NCBI GenBank assembly: GCA_003868215.1
Contig: QWDQ01000048.1
Location: 62,001-126,000, forward strand
Origin: Pseudophaeomoniella oleicola
Taxonomy: Eukaryota; Ascomycota; Eurotiomycetes; Phaeomoniellales; Phaeomoniellaceae
DNA length: 64,000 nucleotides
Direction: 5' to 3'
The notes below the pieces were generated by a model. That model worked only from the letters and a program-made list of their open reading frames with translations. It made no database searches and was not told the origin of the DNA. The position numbers were made by a program, and so were the translations under genes. How positions within the stretch are numbered: position 1 is the first letter of the stretch; each line of letters starts with the position of its first letter. Below are positions 33,859 to 45,852 of the stretch, one piece after another.

Positions 33859-34904
33859 ATGCTGCTCTTGGGCCCCATTAGTCGGTCGATACCCTGAGTC
33901 AGCTTTCGGGGTCATCACTAAGGTATCAATACATCTCGAATGCTCGCGTGTTGCCCTGTATTTGAGTACCACTAAGTATCTCGTATACCCAGGTACGTAA
34001 TAAAGATCAGGGCGGCGGTTAGGCCGCAGCGACCCGCTGCAATTACTACGTAGTTCAATACCACGTTGCTTATCTCTATGCCAAGTCGATAGCAAAAACA
34101 CGCTTGGCTGATTACAGACGGTAACCACGTAACGCCTTTTTGCCGACTTCACACCTCGGTAAGCTACACCTTACTTACCTACCTACTACGTATCTAGGTT
34201 GATGATGAGCAACCCCGATTCCGAATGAATCATTTCGAGAGATACCTTACCTTCCTAGATAGAGGAGGGTGACGGCCTCGCTATCTCGTTCCGGCGGCAA
34301 AATGCCATCATATTGATACTACAACTGGGAATGTCGAGATCAAATAGTGGTTCGCCTAGCCACTTCTCTTGGAAATTCAGATCCATTGCGTACAGGACTG
34401 TACGGAGTAGGGGTGGGCTATCTACCCCGTCGTCTACGTACCCTGCATGCCAAGATGACTAGTACAGCTCCCTACCCTGTCTATTTTATACTACTATGAT
34501 ACGTATCCTGAAATGAAGGGACCCTCATGCTGGTTGATGCTACGCTCCCGGATGAGCGAATGGGGATGTCGCAACGCCCGTTGGACCCATAATAGTCGTG
34601 CTCTTATCGAACAACTTCACGACCCCGTCGCTATCCAATGTTATGTGGCAAGGCTAGCCACTCAGTTCCTCTCGATGGAAGGGCCCATGTCATTCATTAT
34701 CTAGAACATGGGACTTTGCGACAGCTCCTCTGGAGGTATCCGCTCGCTATAAATGTAATGATTGTCCCAGATCTTTCTCAAAAGACCTCTGAAGCTCCTG
34801 TATGCTTGAACCCACAATTCATGCACTGTATATCCCTACGTTGTATCCAGGCTTTGGTATCATAGACTCACCATACCTTTGAGTCTCTACTTGGTACCTT
34901 CGTC

Positions 34905-37900
34905 ATGTCTTCACCAAGTCCAGACGGAGGAGCCGTTAACACGGCCTCCGCGGAGAGGAAATTGAGTGCGGCCGAGGTAAAACTCGATGAGAAAGAGTAT
35001 GTCGAACTCGTCTGGAACTGGGAACCTCGTTAACTGGCTCTAAGTCCAATCTATGCGGAAGTCGCGACCATAAGCGAAGTCGAAGCAAACCAAAAATTGG
35101 CAAAGTTCCAAAAGCTTCATCAATGGGATCCTAATCTGAGCAACAATGCCTTCGAAGCTATAGATGAGGCGAAAGACGAGCGAGACGTCAAGAACGAGGC
35201 CCATCTGGTCGGCGAGTTTGTCGAGAACTCTCCCTATCCTGAGGTGACTTGTCCTTCCAATGACATCCCGCGCATGCTAACAAGGATAGGTCCGAGCTGT
35301 GGTTCGCAACTACGATGAACCGCTACCGGCCAACACTATACGTGCTTGGACTATCGGTATGGTTCTGGGGACCGTAGCCTGCGCTCTCAATATGTTGTTT
35401 TCTATGCGCAATCCCAGCATCTCTATCAATACCTATGTCATTCAACTGGTGGCCTACCCTCTTGGTCTTGGATGGGCCAAAGTGATGCCTGATCGGGAAT
35501 ACAACGTCATGGGTGTCAGGTTCAACCTCAGTCCAGGCAAATTCAACATCAAAGAACATACGATCATCGTCGTAATGGCCAATGCCGCCTTTGCTAGCAC
35601 GGGTTATTTCACGGACACTATCCTCGCTATTGAGAGATTTTACGGCTTTGGCTATGGTTAGCTATCTATCAACCGCATAACGGCGTCTCAGACTAACGAG
35701 GATAGGATGGGGTTTTAACATCCTGCTTGGTATATCAACTCAGTGTGTCGGCTTTGGAATCGCTGGTCTGACCCGCAAATTCCTTGTTGAGCCTGGTTCG
35801 TGTACCCCGTTAGACTATGTTTTAGATTCTGACAGCGTATAGCTTCCGCCATCTGGCCGTCAAACCTCGTCAGTGTCGCTTTCATGTATGCTTTGCACGA
35901 CCACTCGCCCTCTGACCCAGCTAAATCTAATGGATGGTCGATTGGTCGCTACAAATGGTATTCTCTCCAATGTGGCCTTACTTGAGAGAAAGCAACTAAC
36001 AGAAGACAGGTTCCTCTATGTATTTGTTGCTTCTTTTATTTGGTATTGGTATGTCATCCCTCATCTGCTGTTCTCCGTCTTTGGTATCCAACTACTCCTC
36101 GTGTGCGTCGCAAGTAAGTCCACAGCTGACATCGACGCCTATACAGGATTCCTGGTGTGATCTTTCAGGGCCTTAGCTACTTCGCCTTTGTCACATGGAT
36201 CAGGCCTAACAGTCCTGTTGTAAATCAACTCTTTGGTCAACTTACGGGGATTTCGTTGCTGCCGATCACCTTTGACTGGACCGTTATCACTGGATTCTTG
36301 AACAGTCCTTTGATTGCTCCCTGGCATGCAATCGGTAATGTCCTTATGGGCACTGTCTTCTTCTTTTGGATCGTCACTAGTGCAATCCACTACAGTGGAG
36401 TCTGGTATGGACAGTACCTACCCATCAGCGACAACCACGTCTGGGACAACACACAGAACATTTACAATACGTCTAAGATCCTCACTCCGCAATATACTGT
36501 CGATCCAACCACATTTGAGGTCAGTGCTCTCGTAACGATATTACGGTTAAAACTTGGGCGTCGCAGTTGGAAATACTGACTGAGAGTCACGCAGACATAT
36601 TCACCTCTCTTCCTTTCCACCACTTTTGCGATGTCGTATGGCTTGAAGTAAGCTTGATTTGAATCCTCCTTGTTGTGGGACATTACTGACAGTTCACAAA
36701 GCTTTGCCGCTATAGCAGCATTGATATCCCACGTTGCGGTCTTCCATGGTCGTGAAATCTGGTATCGTTTCAGAATGTCTCGCGGTGAAATGGATGACAT
36801 TCACATGAAGATGATGCGCAAATATCCTCTGGTGCCAGCTTGGTGGTTCCTTTCAGTCTTGGTCGTCATGATAGGCTTGTCGTTTGCAACAATCTATGCT
36901 TGGCCTACTCATCTCACGTGGTGGGCGTTGATTTTGGGCTTGGCTATCTCAACCGTGCGTATTCAAGACTGACTTCAATTGCACCAGTCTGACATATTCA
37001 CTAGGTGTGGATTATTCCTATTGGTCTCATTCAAGCGTACACGAACATTCAGATGGGTCTCAACGTGTTCACAGAGTTCATCATTGGTTACGCTTTACCC
37101 GGTCGCCCGCTGGCGATGATGATTTTCAAGACGTATGGCTACATCACCATGACTCAAGGTCTCGCATTCGTGCAAGATCTTAAATTGGCGCATTACCTGA
37201 AGGTACCACAGCGCTCAACTTTCTGGGCTCAAGGTGTTGCAACTGTTTGGTGTGCTCTCGTACAGCTTGCTGTTTTGAAGTGGGCCGAAGGTGCAATCGA
37301 GAACCTGTGTGACGCTGAACAGAAGAATAACTTTAGTTGCCCTAATGCAAGGACTTACTACAACGCTTCAGTCATCTGGGGAGTTGTAGGTCCTAAGCAC
37401 ATGTTCTCACCAGGGGCAATCTACGTCAACTTGCAGTATTTCTGGATCGTCGGCTTCTTTACGCCCATTCTCGCCTACTGCCTAGCTCTTAAATGGCCAA
37501 GAAGCAACATCCGATTTTTCTCAGCGCCCATCTTCTTTGGCGGAATGGGTCAGATCCCACCTGCAACGCCAGTCAACTATGTGAGCATTCTCCCTCCTTT
37601 TATGGCCTATTCTTTTCTCGATCCTGTGGATTCCTCGAAGTCCTACGCTATCCTTAGACTTACTAATCTGACTTTTACAGCTTACTTGGTGCGCCGTCGG
37701 CTACGTCTTCAACAGGTACATCCGTGACAAGTACCGTGGCTGGTGGATGCGTTACAACTATGTCACTTCCGCCGGTCTGGACTGTGGTCTTGCCATCTGC
37801 ACCATCCTTATCTTCTTCACAATCACTCTTACGAACACCGACGTGCCTCACTGGTGGGGTAATGTCAACATTGGAGAAACTCTGGATATGACCGGAGAAG

Positions 37901-37959
37901 CGATCCAGAAAATGATCCCAGCTGGCACAACGTTTGGACCAAAGACCTGGAAGTGGTAG
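34905..37959 (+). CDS. OPT-family oligopeptide transporter, 11 exons
   Basis: Exons: 34905-34996, 35045-35243, 35290-35656, 35706-35795, 35843-35957, 36010-36048, 36147-36519, 36595-36647, 36702-36954, 37005-37580 and 37681-37959; every junction keeps frame; 811 residues. OPT proteins are proton-coupled importers of small peptides or metal chelates. After an acidic cytosolic N-terminus come PYPEVRAVVRNYDEP, TIRAWTIGMVLG and NPSISINTYVIQL. FNIKEHTIIVVMANAAF and FQGLSYFAFVTWIRPNSPVV are further OPT landmarks. The late signature IFFGGMGQIPPATPVNYLTW spans the last intron. About a dozen or more membrane segments are visible. The exon count is high for this region, and two introns (98 and 100 bp) are twice the local norm. 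The substrate cannot be inferred. Confidence 0.92.
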
Positions 37960-38597
37960 ATGGATCTATGGACTATCTATCCATTTGGGAAAGTGCAAAA
38001 GGGATTTGATGCCGAAAGAGGTTGCGAAGATCCCGTCAGTCTGTACTGGAGGGTGGTATGGCACTCGGAGTGAGAGGGGGTTGGCGAGAGATGATAGACA
38101 CAAATATGCGATCATGATCTTTCGCTATAATGAACAGCGGGTATACGGTTTTCGCGATTGACGATGTGGATGATTCGAATGGTTGTAAGATATAAATGAC
38201 ATAGCTGCCTAAAGTAATCCCTCGCTACTATCTATCCAACTTCTCGCGTAGGTACTTCCATTTGGAGCACTTCCCCTATCAGATGAACTAGCCAGGATTC
38301 TCAATATTACATCTCAGATGCACGCACGGTCCGTGTGTATCTTCTTTTCCGCGCGGTAAGTTTGCTTTTTGGTTCCTTTCTCTCTCGAATCAAGGAGCAG
38401 CTTATCGCGCATAGATTGAACTGCCTTCCCGATCTGGCGAAGGCGGATCAATGATGCGTCCCCGCCTCGCCCGTCTCTTCTCATGACAAGGACGGTTCGA
38501 TATACTACGGTACCTACAGGGGGTTTGTTAACTTTACCGAATTATTTCAACTTTCCGTAATTGGCAGTAGGAGATTTGATTTGATAAGAGCAGGGGA

Positions 38598-38610
38598 GGG
38601 GGGGGGGGGG
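38598..38610 (+). repeat. Homopolymer run of 13 G
   Basis: Preceded by CAGGGGA, so the G-rich stretch is 18 bp in all. Confidence 0.9.
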
Positions 38611-38647
38611 AACAAATAGCATGAGCAAGAGCATGTTCCAGACCTTG

Positions 38648-38670
38648 CTCGCTTGCTTGCTCGCTTGCTG
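38648..38670. repeat. Short GCTCGCTTGCTT tandem
   Basis: Two near-perfect copies of a GCTCGCTTGCTT-like unit made of GCTT/GCTC tetramers. Confidence 0.6.
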
Positions 38671-39858
38671 TCACCTCGAGTCTCCCAAGATAAGAGGCTT
38701 TGCGGGAAGCGTACACTTTACCTCGTTGTTTTTGGGGGCCGTTGTAACGTCTCGTGTCCATGAGACCTGCTGGTGTCTTTCGGTCTGACATCAGTCCTGC
38801 GAACCAGAGATGTGACCCGCCTGTCTTATCAAGCGGCCGAGGCGAAGGGGGTCGGCAAGAGAGGGTGGAATGTAATTTGCAACGGTTAAGCCCATACAGA
38901 GAGGAGGGTGGCGTGACCTATATCCAGTAAGTTATACCCTTGTCAATCGACCATAATACGACGTTTTATTGCAGAGGTGCGGCTATCATCCAGTTAGCAC
39001 ATAGGATCCTCCATTCCAGAAGGGAACCAGAGTGCTGAACTCACGATCGCCGCAATGTTGTAGCGATCTGTCGACCGAAAGAAGGTGTAAGAGACACTGA
39101 GCCGTGTGGTTGACGTAGATCTAATACCGTAGATCGTGGTAAACGGTGCACGGATGACGACAACATGCATTCACCGCCAAAAGTGTAGACTTCTTCGATT
39201 TTCTAGGCACGCTGCCTTGTTCTCAGGTGTCTGATTCGTTTGACACCCGATGCCAAGGGAAACTGAGGGATCCCATTAAGTAGGCTGGTATCTTAAGTGA
39301 GCAGATATAGGTTTGTAGACGAGTAAGACTATCGCGTAAAGCTTTGTTCTAGCTGCTGCAGAACGCATCAGGGAGGATGTCAGATACGAGCGTAAAGGCA
39401 CTCGGTACATTATAGTAGACAAATAGAACGAGAGAAAGGGAGGAAAGATTCTTGAGGACGAGGTTCCCCTGATATAGGTTCGGCGGCAGCAGTTCTAAAC
39501 TGAACTTTGAGTCTCTACTGCTTGATAACTGTACTGACAATTCTTGGAATTGCAGCATCAGCGTATATCCTAACGGTTGTAGAGATGTGTGTCCGTGATT
39601 CATTGCCTTTTGATGCAGAGTGGTGCATGCTCTCAACAGGTACCGTAGATAGTATCTCATTACTGTAATCTGATATGGTAGGTAAACCGACGCGTTGATA
39701 CGCGTTGCGGGGTTGGATCTTTTTTTGGTGACACTATGATCTCCCGGTACTTGGTGAGGTCGTGAATTGGATCTAAAGCATTGAGCAGTAAAGGTTGACT
39801 TAAGTCCCCAATGCTTCATTGTTGAGGATGACGGTCTATTCAAATTGGTGATGCGATA

Positions 39859-41318
39859 ATGGCAACATCTCCAAGCAAGCCCGGCTCAAGGGCTTCACAG
39901 CTTACCGATCCATCACTTCTTCCTCTACCAACCTCTCCGCAGACGACCAGGGCACTACGACGACTAGCTTCGCATCAACATCTGACGTCGAATGGCCCCT
40001 CCCTTATATCACAACAGCGCAGTCAACAGCGTCTTGCCGGCAAGGCGTCTCGAGATGAACTACATAGTAGTCAACCTACGACCCGAAGTAGAGCGAAAAG
40101 CGATGCTCCTGTTCCCGAGAAAAGGCCGACATCGAGAAAAGGAACACCAGCAGTACCAGCGCATGCTAGAAAGTCGAGTCTCGAAAACCTGCTCAGGGAA
40201 GGGCCACCCAGTGGAGATCTGACAGCGGGCTTGAGCGAAATGAGGTATAAAGTCTTGTCATCGAGAGTAGAAGCCACGAGTACAGGAATGGTGAGCATTG
40301 GTTGCCACGGCGCTTGAAGAATCAAACTCACACTCTTGCAGTCCGAGTATCGCATATATCTATGGCTCATTCTTCTCAATGTTTCTCCTCTAGCGACCGA
40401 CGAGTATTTGAGTCTCGTTCATCGAGGGAAATCACCCGCAGATCCGAAGATCAGAAATGATACTTTCCGCACGTTAGCCACAGATCCCCTGTTCCAACGC
40501 AGGGTGACAGAGGCAAGCATAACCCGAGTGCTTAATGCAATTGCGTGGAAACTCCATGATGTTAAACAAGAAAATCCCCAACCCTCCGAAATCCCTCCCG
40601 ATCTATCCTCGGGTATCACCTCCGAGAGCGCCCTCTATGTCCAAGGCATGAACGTCCTCAGCGCCCCATTCCTCTATGCCGCCCGCTCCGAAACAGAAGC
40701 CTTCGCTCTGTTCCATCACTTTGTCACAAACGAATGCCCCGGTTATATCCGTGGCGCTATGGAAGGCGTCCACAAAGGCCTCGCTCTCGTCGATAAATGT
40801 CTTTCACTTGTCGAACCGAAACTGGCGAATTTTCTCATCAGCAAAGGGATGCATGCTGAGATTTATGCTTTTCCATCCGTCCTCACTTTCTGCGCTTGTA
40901 CACCACCTTTACCTGAAGTTTTGCACCTTTGGGACTTTCTCTTTGCTTATGGACCACATCTCAACATCCTTTGTATAGTTGCTCAATTACTAATGCTCAA
41001 AGACACCCTGATGACCAGCCCAAGGTGAGTGGCGACCCTTTGCTCCTTCTGCCCCAAACATACCCCGTGATGTCAAACCTCGGCCGCATCCATCAAATCC
41101 TCTCCCGATCTGTTCCATAGGGTTTCAAATGACCTCTCATCATCTCCTTTTGCATAAAAACCTTGACCCCCGTTCTGACTTTCGAGTGCTTCAGCCCAGG
41201 AATAATCCTTCAAAAACTACCTCAGTTGAACTCGGAGAAAATCATCGGCTTGACCATCGTCGCTCTACGGAAGATTCCAGATGAAGTCTACGAGGAATTG
41301 GTGAATCATGCGAAGTGA
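39859..41318 (+). CDS. BUB2: Bub2/Cdc16-type TBC GTPase-activating protein
   Basis: Exons 39859-40290, 40342-41024 and 41195-41318, with introns of 51 and 170 bp, give 412 residues. Bub2 pairs with Bfa1/Byr4 as the GAP for the spindle-pole GTPase that starts mitotic exit or septation. After a disordered Ser-rich N-terminus (about 120 residues, longer than in yeast) the TBC domain starts at SEYRIYLWLILLNVSPL. The Arg-finger motif is KIRNDTFRTL and the Gln-finger motif is LYVQGMNVL; ECPGYIRGAMEGVHKGLAL, VDKCLSLVEPKLANFL and LPEVLHLWDFLFAYGPHLNI are Bub2-typical. The last exon supplies the conserved tail IPDEVYEELVNHAK. The 170-bp third-exon intron is long for this window, but GTGAGT and TTCAG ends and frame agreement support it. 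Confidence 0.93.
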
Positions 41319-41715
41319 GCGAGCAAGACTGAGAGAGATGGATCTGAAGGTCGAGTCATTTTAAACGAAGGCGTTAAATCGTTCTTGGTCAGGTTTCTGG
41401 ATCTGGATCTGATTCTGGGAGTTTGGATTGAATAGAGCGGGCTGGCAAACGGTTTTCCAGAACCAGTCCAATCAGATCCGTACGCTCGGGAATCGCTCTT
41501 CTCGATTCCCGTGTAGCATCAGTCTTCTTCTCTTTGTGTAGTTTCGAAGACATGTACGTTAAATCTGAAAACGATGAGAATGAGGAAACGAAGACGAGGA
41601 CGACGACATGCATGATAAACTTCAATTATGAATGATCTTAAAAAAAAGGAATTTCCGAATTCTGCTTTGTTTTAATTAATTACCTGCCTAAGGTATCTAT
41701 CTACCCATAGGTACA

Positions 41716-41725
41716 TACCTAGGTA
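41716..41725. repeat. Dispersed palindrome TACCTAGGTA, copy 3
   Basis: Inside a CTAC/GGTA-rich stretch covering about 41690-41770. Confidence 0.7.
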
Positions 41726-41822
41726 TCTAATCTACCTGGATACCTACCTACCTGCCTATCCAGCTATACAACATCTCGACACGTTTGTAGTAGGAGTACT
41801 GGTAGTAGGTAGCAACAACGCA

Positions 41823-41870
41823 GAAAGAAAGAGAGAAAGAAAGAAAGAAAGAAAGAAAAAAGGAAAGAAA
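41823..41870 (+). repeat. GAAA-rich microsatellite
   Basis: About eleven GAAA units with a few interruptions. Confidence 0.85.
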
Positions 41871-41974
41871 CAAATAATATCCATTTTTCTCCTCTTAACT
41901 AGGTAATTACATCAACAATCAACATCGTCGTCGTCTCGTTTCATTCGTGCATTCCGTTGAGAGAAATTGACGAT

Positions 41975-42000
41975 TATATATATATATATATATATATATA
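41975..42000. repeat. TA microsatellite, 13 units
   Basis: Uninterrupted dinucleotide repeat, followed immediately by GGTAGGTATG. Confidence 0.95.
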
Positions 42001-42015
42001 GGTAGGTATGATAGG

Positions 42016-42025
42016 TACCTAGGTA
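42016..42025. repeat. Dispersed palindrome TACCTAGGTA, copy 4
   Basis: Sixteen bases after the TA microsatellite. Confidence 0.7.
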
Positions 42026-42437
42026 TGTATATGATTGTTAATTATAATTGGTCCGGACATTCATAGAAAACTCGTGATCGTGATTTAATCGTGATAACTG
42101 TCGTGATAACTGTCGTGATGTGACGAGCTCTTGGAAGAACATTTTGCAAGTAGTATACACATAGGTGGGTACACACGGTAGAACTTCATAAGGGCAGTAA
42201 ATCTTTATCGGTCTGTAAGGTGCGAGGGTATTCGTTCCATTTGTCGAGTGAGTTTCTGGATAATATGATCTGGGTTTGAGGTAGATGGTGGCGGTTTGAT
42301 GTTGGTGTGATGTCGGGCATAGGATGTTGAGAGGGTTTGGGAAGAGGGATGAGGGGGAGAGGATAAGAGTAGGGACTCTCATTTCCTTTCTACCGTAGTG
42401 AATTTGAAAGATTTCCGATCCAACGGATTGACTGCCG

Positions 42438-45081
42438 TCACACTACGTGCTCTTCATCCGTGCCCCAGCCCCTTCCACTCGTCCCACCCCACCGATCCGA
42501 GATGCTTCGAGGGAGGAACTTGGCTTTTCTTTTCATCGTTGTGGTTGGTATACCGCCGCTGCTGGTGGACGAACGTAGAGGACGAGGCGTTGTGGCCAAT
42601 GTTCTGCTTGGTGTGTTTAGTGGAGAGATGGGCTCCGGCGAGGTGGAAAGATGGAGTGGTTGAGAGCGAGTTGGAGTGATTTCTAGTTCGGAGATCCCTG
42701 GTGATGTTTCAGGAATCGGCATAGGCTCTGTCAGTGTGCGATTTGAGGATCTCGGATTCGTGGGTGCGGCTCCAGAAAACTTGGTAAAAGATGTTCGTTG
42801 GCGATTCGGATGAGGGCGGTCTATGATTTGGATTGATGGCCGTGAGACGAGATCTTGTCGCGGATTGTGATTCAATTGCGAAGGCTTCTCATAGGTATCC
42901 TCACGTGCTGCCATGTTCATCAGTGTTGTCTGTGTTCGAGTACGTGGTTCAGACTGCGGGCGAGATGGATCTGATGTCATCGCTCTCTGGTCGACTTCTT
43001 GGAATTTCTCCCATATCAATTGCGCGCGGCCCTCGTTTCGGATTATCTTCAAGATGACCCAATGGCAGATGAGGAGGGATCTTCGGTAGATATCTGTGAT
43101 ACGGTTCTGCCACCATCGGTAGCCCTTCGGTGTATTGAGAGAAGCGATCAGTAGGTAGGTTGGTAGACAGATCACGACGACAACTATTCCAAACGGCACA
43201 AAGTTGTCATTTTGGGGCATGTTTGTCATTCCAAATATGGAAGTGACCAGTGTCAAAGGTAGAAATATCAGGTTGACGAGCGTCAAGATTTTGATGTTTT
43301 GACCCTGTTGGACTGTGATTCGAGTCTGCTCCACCGACTTCCGACTCTCTAGCACACTTGTACCGGAGAATAGTTGATCTCGAAGTGATTTGATATCCTT
43401 TTGTTCACGAAGGTTCATTGTGAGTACCTCCTCAAGCGCCTTGATCTCGTTTTCGAACTCCCTCCTCAATCTGACCATCTTGGTACGCCAATTGTTGAAT
43501 CTGGACGATTGATCCTTTTCCCCCGGCCAGAGTAGCTTGTTCTTGCCTGTCCAAACATCTTCTGTAAATGTTTCCTTGTACGCGTTAATCATGTCCTCAA
43601 TCTTATCGTTCATTGTGGCCAAGGTTTGAAACGCCCAGAAATATCGTCGTGAGTAAGTGTACGTTTCATCCTCGAAGAGTAGTACATCTCGGATATATCG
43701 ATTGAACATGAAATCTGCCTAGTGATTGTCAGCTTGTACCCATGGGTAATCGGGCTCCAGTCCCTGTGCTTTAAATTGTACAACTTACAGGAGGCGTAGC
43801 AAGGGCTACAATTCGTTTGTTGATTTCCCGAAAACGTTTTTGAGCGTCTCGATATTCTGTGATCAGAGTTACCAGGAACGCATCCGGACCATTGATATAG
43901 TGCCGATTCGACTCGTGATCATCAAGTGTACTGTTCCAGTCTGGATAGCATTGGATGTTCAAGATCCGCCAAGGCGCGAACGGGTCGTAGACATGACCAG
44001 TTCGAATATCGGAGCGTCTTGATCTACTGCGGACTTTTGCAATCGGATTCCCTGAAAGACTTAAAGCAACAACAGATGAACATGCTGATATCGGAATATG
44101 TGTCCTCGTAGATTCTAGATCCGCATCCGCGGATTGCCACTCCATGGGCTTCCGTTCTTCGCTAACAATGGTATAATATTTGAGGCAGAATACAAAAGAG
44201 CGTTGTTGTCGAGTATCGCGCTCATAGCAGTTCTTCATGTACGCTTTGGTAGGACTGCTGTCCGAGAGCAATCTGAAGATCGCATCCATGTCGAAATGAG
44301 ACTTCATGGTATAGTGAATCGCACCGAACAGGAGAGCCGACGGCTCACGGGCAATTGCTATCCTTCCCACAGCCTGACGCTTCGACGAATCGACGTTCAA
44401 CGTTTGCAGACTCTGCCATATCCCACGAGATCGATTGTTGGTCCCTGTTCGAACAAGTAAAGCCGATCCATCGGCCCCGACATCATACACACTCCCGTGA
44501 GTGTAGTTCTCATGGCTTCCCTTGGACACGGCCTCATCTTCGAACAGGTTTTCTCGGTCGAGAAACGAACGATCGTCTAGGATAGCTCCGAGAATTCTCG
44601 TACTATGGTCGTCCCACGGATGTCCTTTCAGATGCAGCCGCAGTGCTTCTTCATCGAATGACTCTGGCGACAGAGGCTCCTGTACAAAGAAAGACTCGTC
44701 ATCACCACTGTCGGAATCATCGTCTCCTGTTCCTCCCGTGATACCAGAGAAAATGGAGCGAGGTTGAATGCTCTGAAGATCTTGTGGACTAGCTAGGCTA
44801 CCCGTACCCCGTCTGATACGATGTGTTGGATCTAACACCGGTGACGATATCGATGACTGGGTGAGAGCAGAGACCGAAGCGACATTTGCCGGTTGAAAGG
44901 ATGTAGACAGTACTTGACCACTTGCTAGCAGTTGGCCTATGGTCTCTTGTAGGCTTTTCACGATAGCAGCATGTGCATCTCGATCTGCTTGAAGTTGCAA
45001 TTTTAATGTTTCCTGTTCATCCTTTAACTGTTGTATTAGATCTCTCACGGCAGTATCAGTATCGGTATCGGTCGACGCCAT
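42438..45081 (-). CDS. CorA-like divalent-cation transporter-type membrane protein
   Basis: Exons 45081-43789 and 43718-42438 (70-bp intron) give 857 residues. The N-terminus is a coiled coil (about residues 10-55), followed by a large soluble domain with FAPWRILNIQCYPDW. A long helix after the intron (ADFMFNRYIRDVLLFEDE, then SRRYFWAFQTLATM) leads to the pore region. Two hydrophobic segments close the CorA-like core: ILTLVNLIFLPLTLVTSIFG and FGIVVVVICLPTYLLIASL. The canonical Gly-Met-Asn of CorA channels is replaced here by GMTNMP, as I recall for fungal CorA-like proteins, so Mg2+ transport is not assured. A 200-residue disordered Ser/Thr/Pro-rich cytosolic tail follows. Phosphorylation in the tail is plausible. 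Confidence 0.82.
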
Positions 45082-45852
45082 TTGGCAATGGACGCTTTCA
45101 CCACCTTACTGGTGTGAAGGCATGTTTTCAAGTAGAAAGACATGGTTTCCTTTCAGCAGTAGCGCTTATGCAATGATTCTTACCGGGGCTTTTGAAAGAT
45201 TACAATTCCCCAGCCTTGCCATCAGCGACAGCAGTCGAATCAACCAAAGACGACTAGACCAGTGCCAATCCCAATCAAGCCAACGCTGCCGGGCTTAGTA
45301 CATAGTAGAGCCGCAGTGGTGGACTTGGTCGTGAAAAGGAATTGGTCGATGAGAGGAGTTGCCAAGAAGCTATTCGGGGTCGGGGGCATTTTTGGTGGAG
45401 CGGACAGCAGAGTGTCAAGGCGTAGAAAGTGAGTCGAGTAATAATTAATAGAGAGTAACGAGGTGATAACGAGGTGATAACGAGGTGGTTGGGATCCTTT
45501 CCTGTATTGTCATGTCCTATACGGTATATTCTATCGTCCAGCGAGCACCAGTTGACGGAATGACGTTATTCGACCTCAGTACTCATCGGCGGAGTCTTTA
45601 CCTACAGATCTCGTAAGTAATTAGGTACGCCTTCTCCTACTGCTAATAGGATGATCAATTACTGTAGGATTCATCCTTGACGAACAACACTCTTTTGGGA
45701 ATTAGGTCGTGTGACACTGATTCGGTCAGCGTTGGTCATTTCCGAGACACGGATTTCAGCGTCACAACAGACTGTTCTTGTATCGATCTGAATGCTCGAA
45801 AAGATCTATTTCTGTTCCTCCACTATATTTCTATCAACCCTCCTGTCGCTTC
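45082..45852. other. Intergenic upstream of the CorA-like gene
   Basis: Includes the CorA-like promoter and the 3' end of the alcohol dehydrogenase. A short 11-bp tandem repeat lies at 45457-45487. No gene is seen. Confidence 0.6.
45457..45487. repeat. Tandem repeat AACGAGGTGAT, about 2.8 copies
   Basis: Two exact 11-bp copies followed by a partial third. Confidence 0.85.

Larger units (their letters stand above)
31778..34904. other. 3.1-kb gene-free region, palindrome- and TACC-motif-rich
   Basis: The longest interval without a gene. It holds two exact TACTACGTAGTA palindromes, a near copy at 34043-34055, several ACCTACCTA/TAGGTA stretches (32620-32760, 33240-33270, 34165-34200) and TACGGAGTA at 34401. 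Frames are all below 112 codons, without motifs. It must include the OPT promoter. No terminal repeats or transposase remnants were recognised. Confidence 0.5.
37960..39858. other. Intergenic between OPT transporter and BUB2
   Basis: 1.9 kb with a GCTTGCTC-type tandem near 38648-38670, a run of 13 G at 38598-38610 and otherwise unremarkable sequence. A 164-codon minus-strand frame (39349-39843) has no motif and runs antisense into the BUB2 5' region. Confidence 0.5.
41319..42437. other. Convergent intergenic region with microsatellites
   Basis: Between the 3' ends of BUB2 and the CorA-like gene. It holds a GAAA microsatellite, a TA microsatellite, two TACCTAGGTA palindromes and a dense run of TACC/GGTA tetramers at 41690-41770. 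No gene is seen. Confidence 0.7.

Noticed and set aside
31778-34904. Transposon or virus-like element in the gene desert
   Set aside because: No terminal repeats, target-site duplication, transposase, reverse transcriptase or capsid-like motif could be recognised.
39349-39843. 164-codon minus-strand frame before BUB2
   Set aside because: Composition is unlike a folded protein, it has no family resemblance, and it runs antisense into the BUB2 5' region. Chance is a sufficient explanation.
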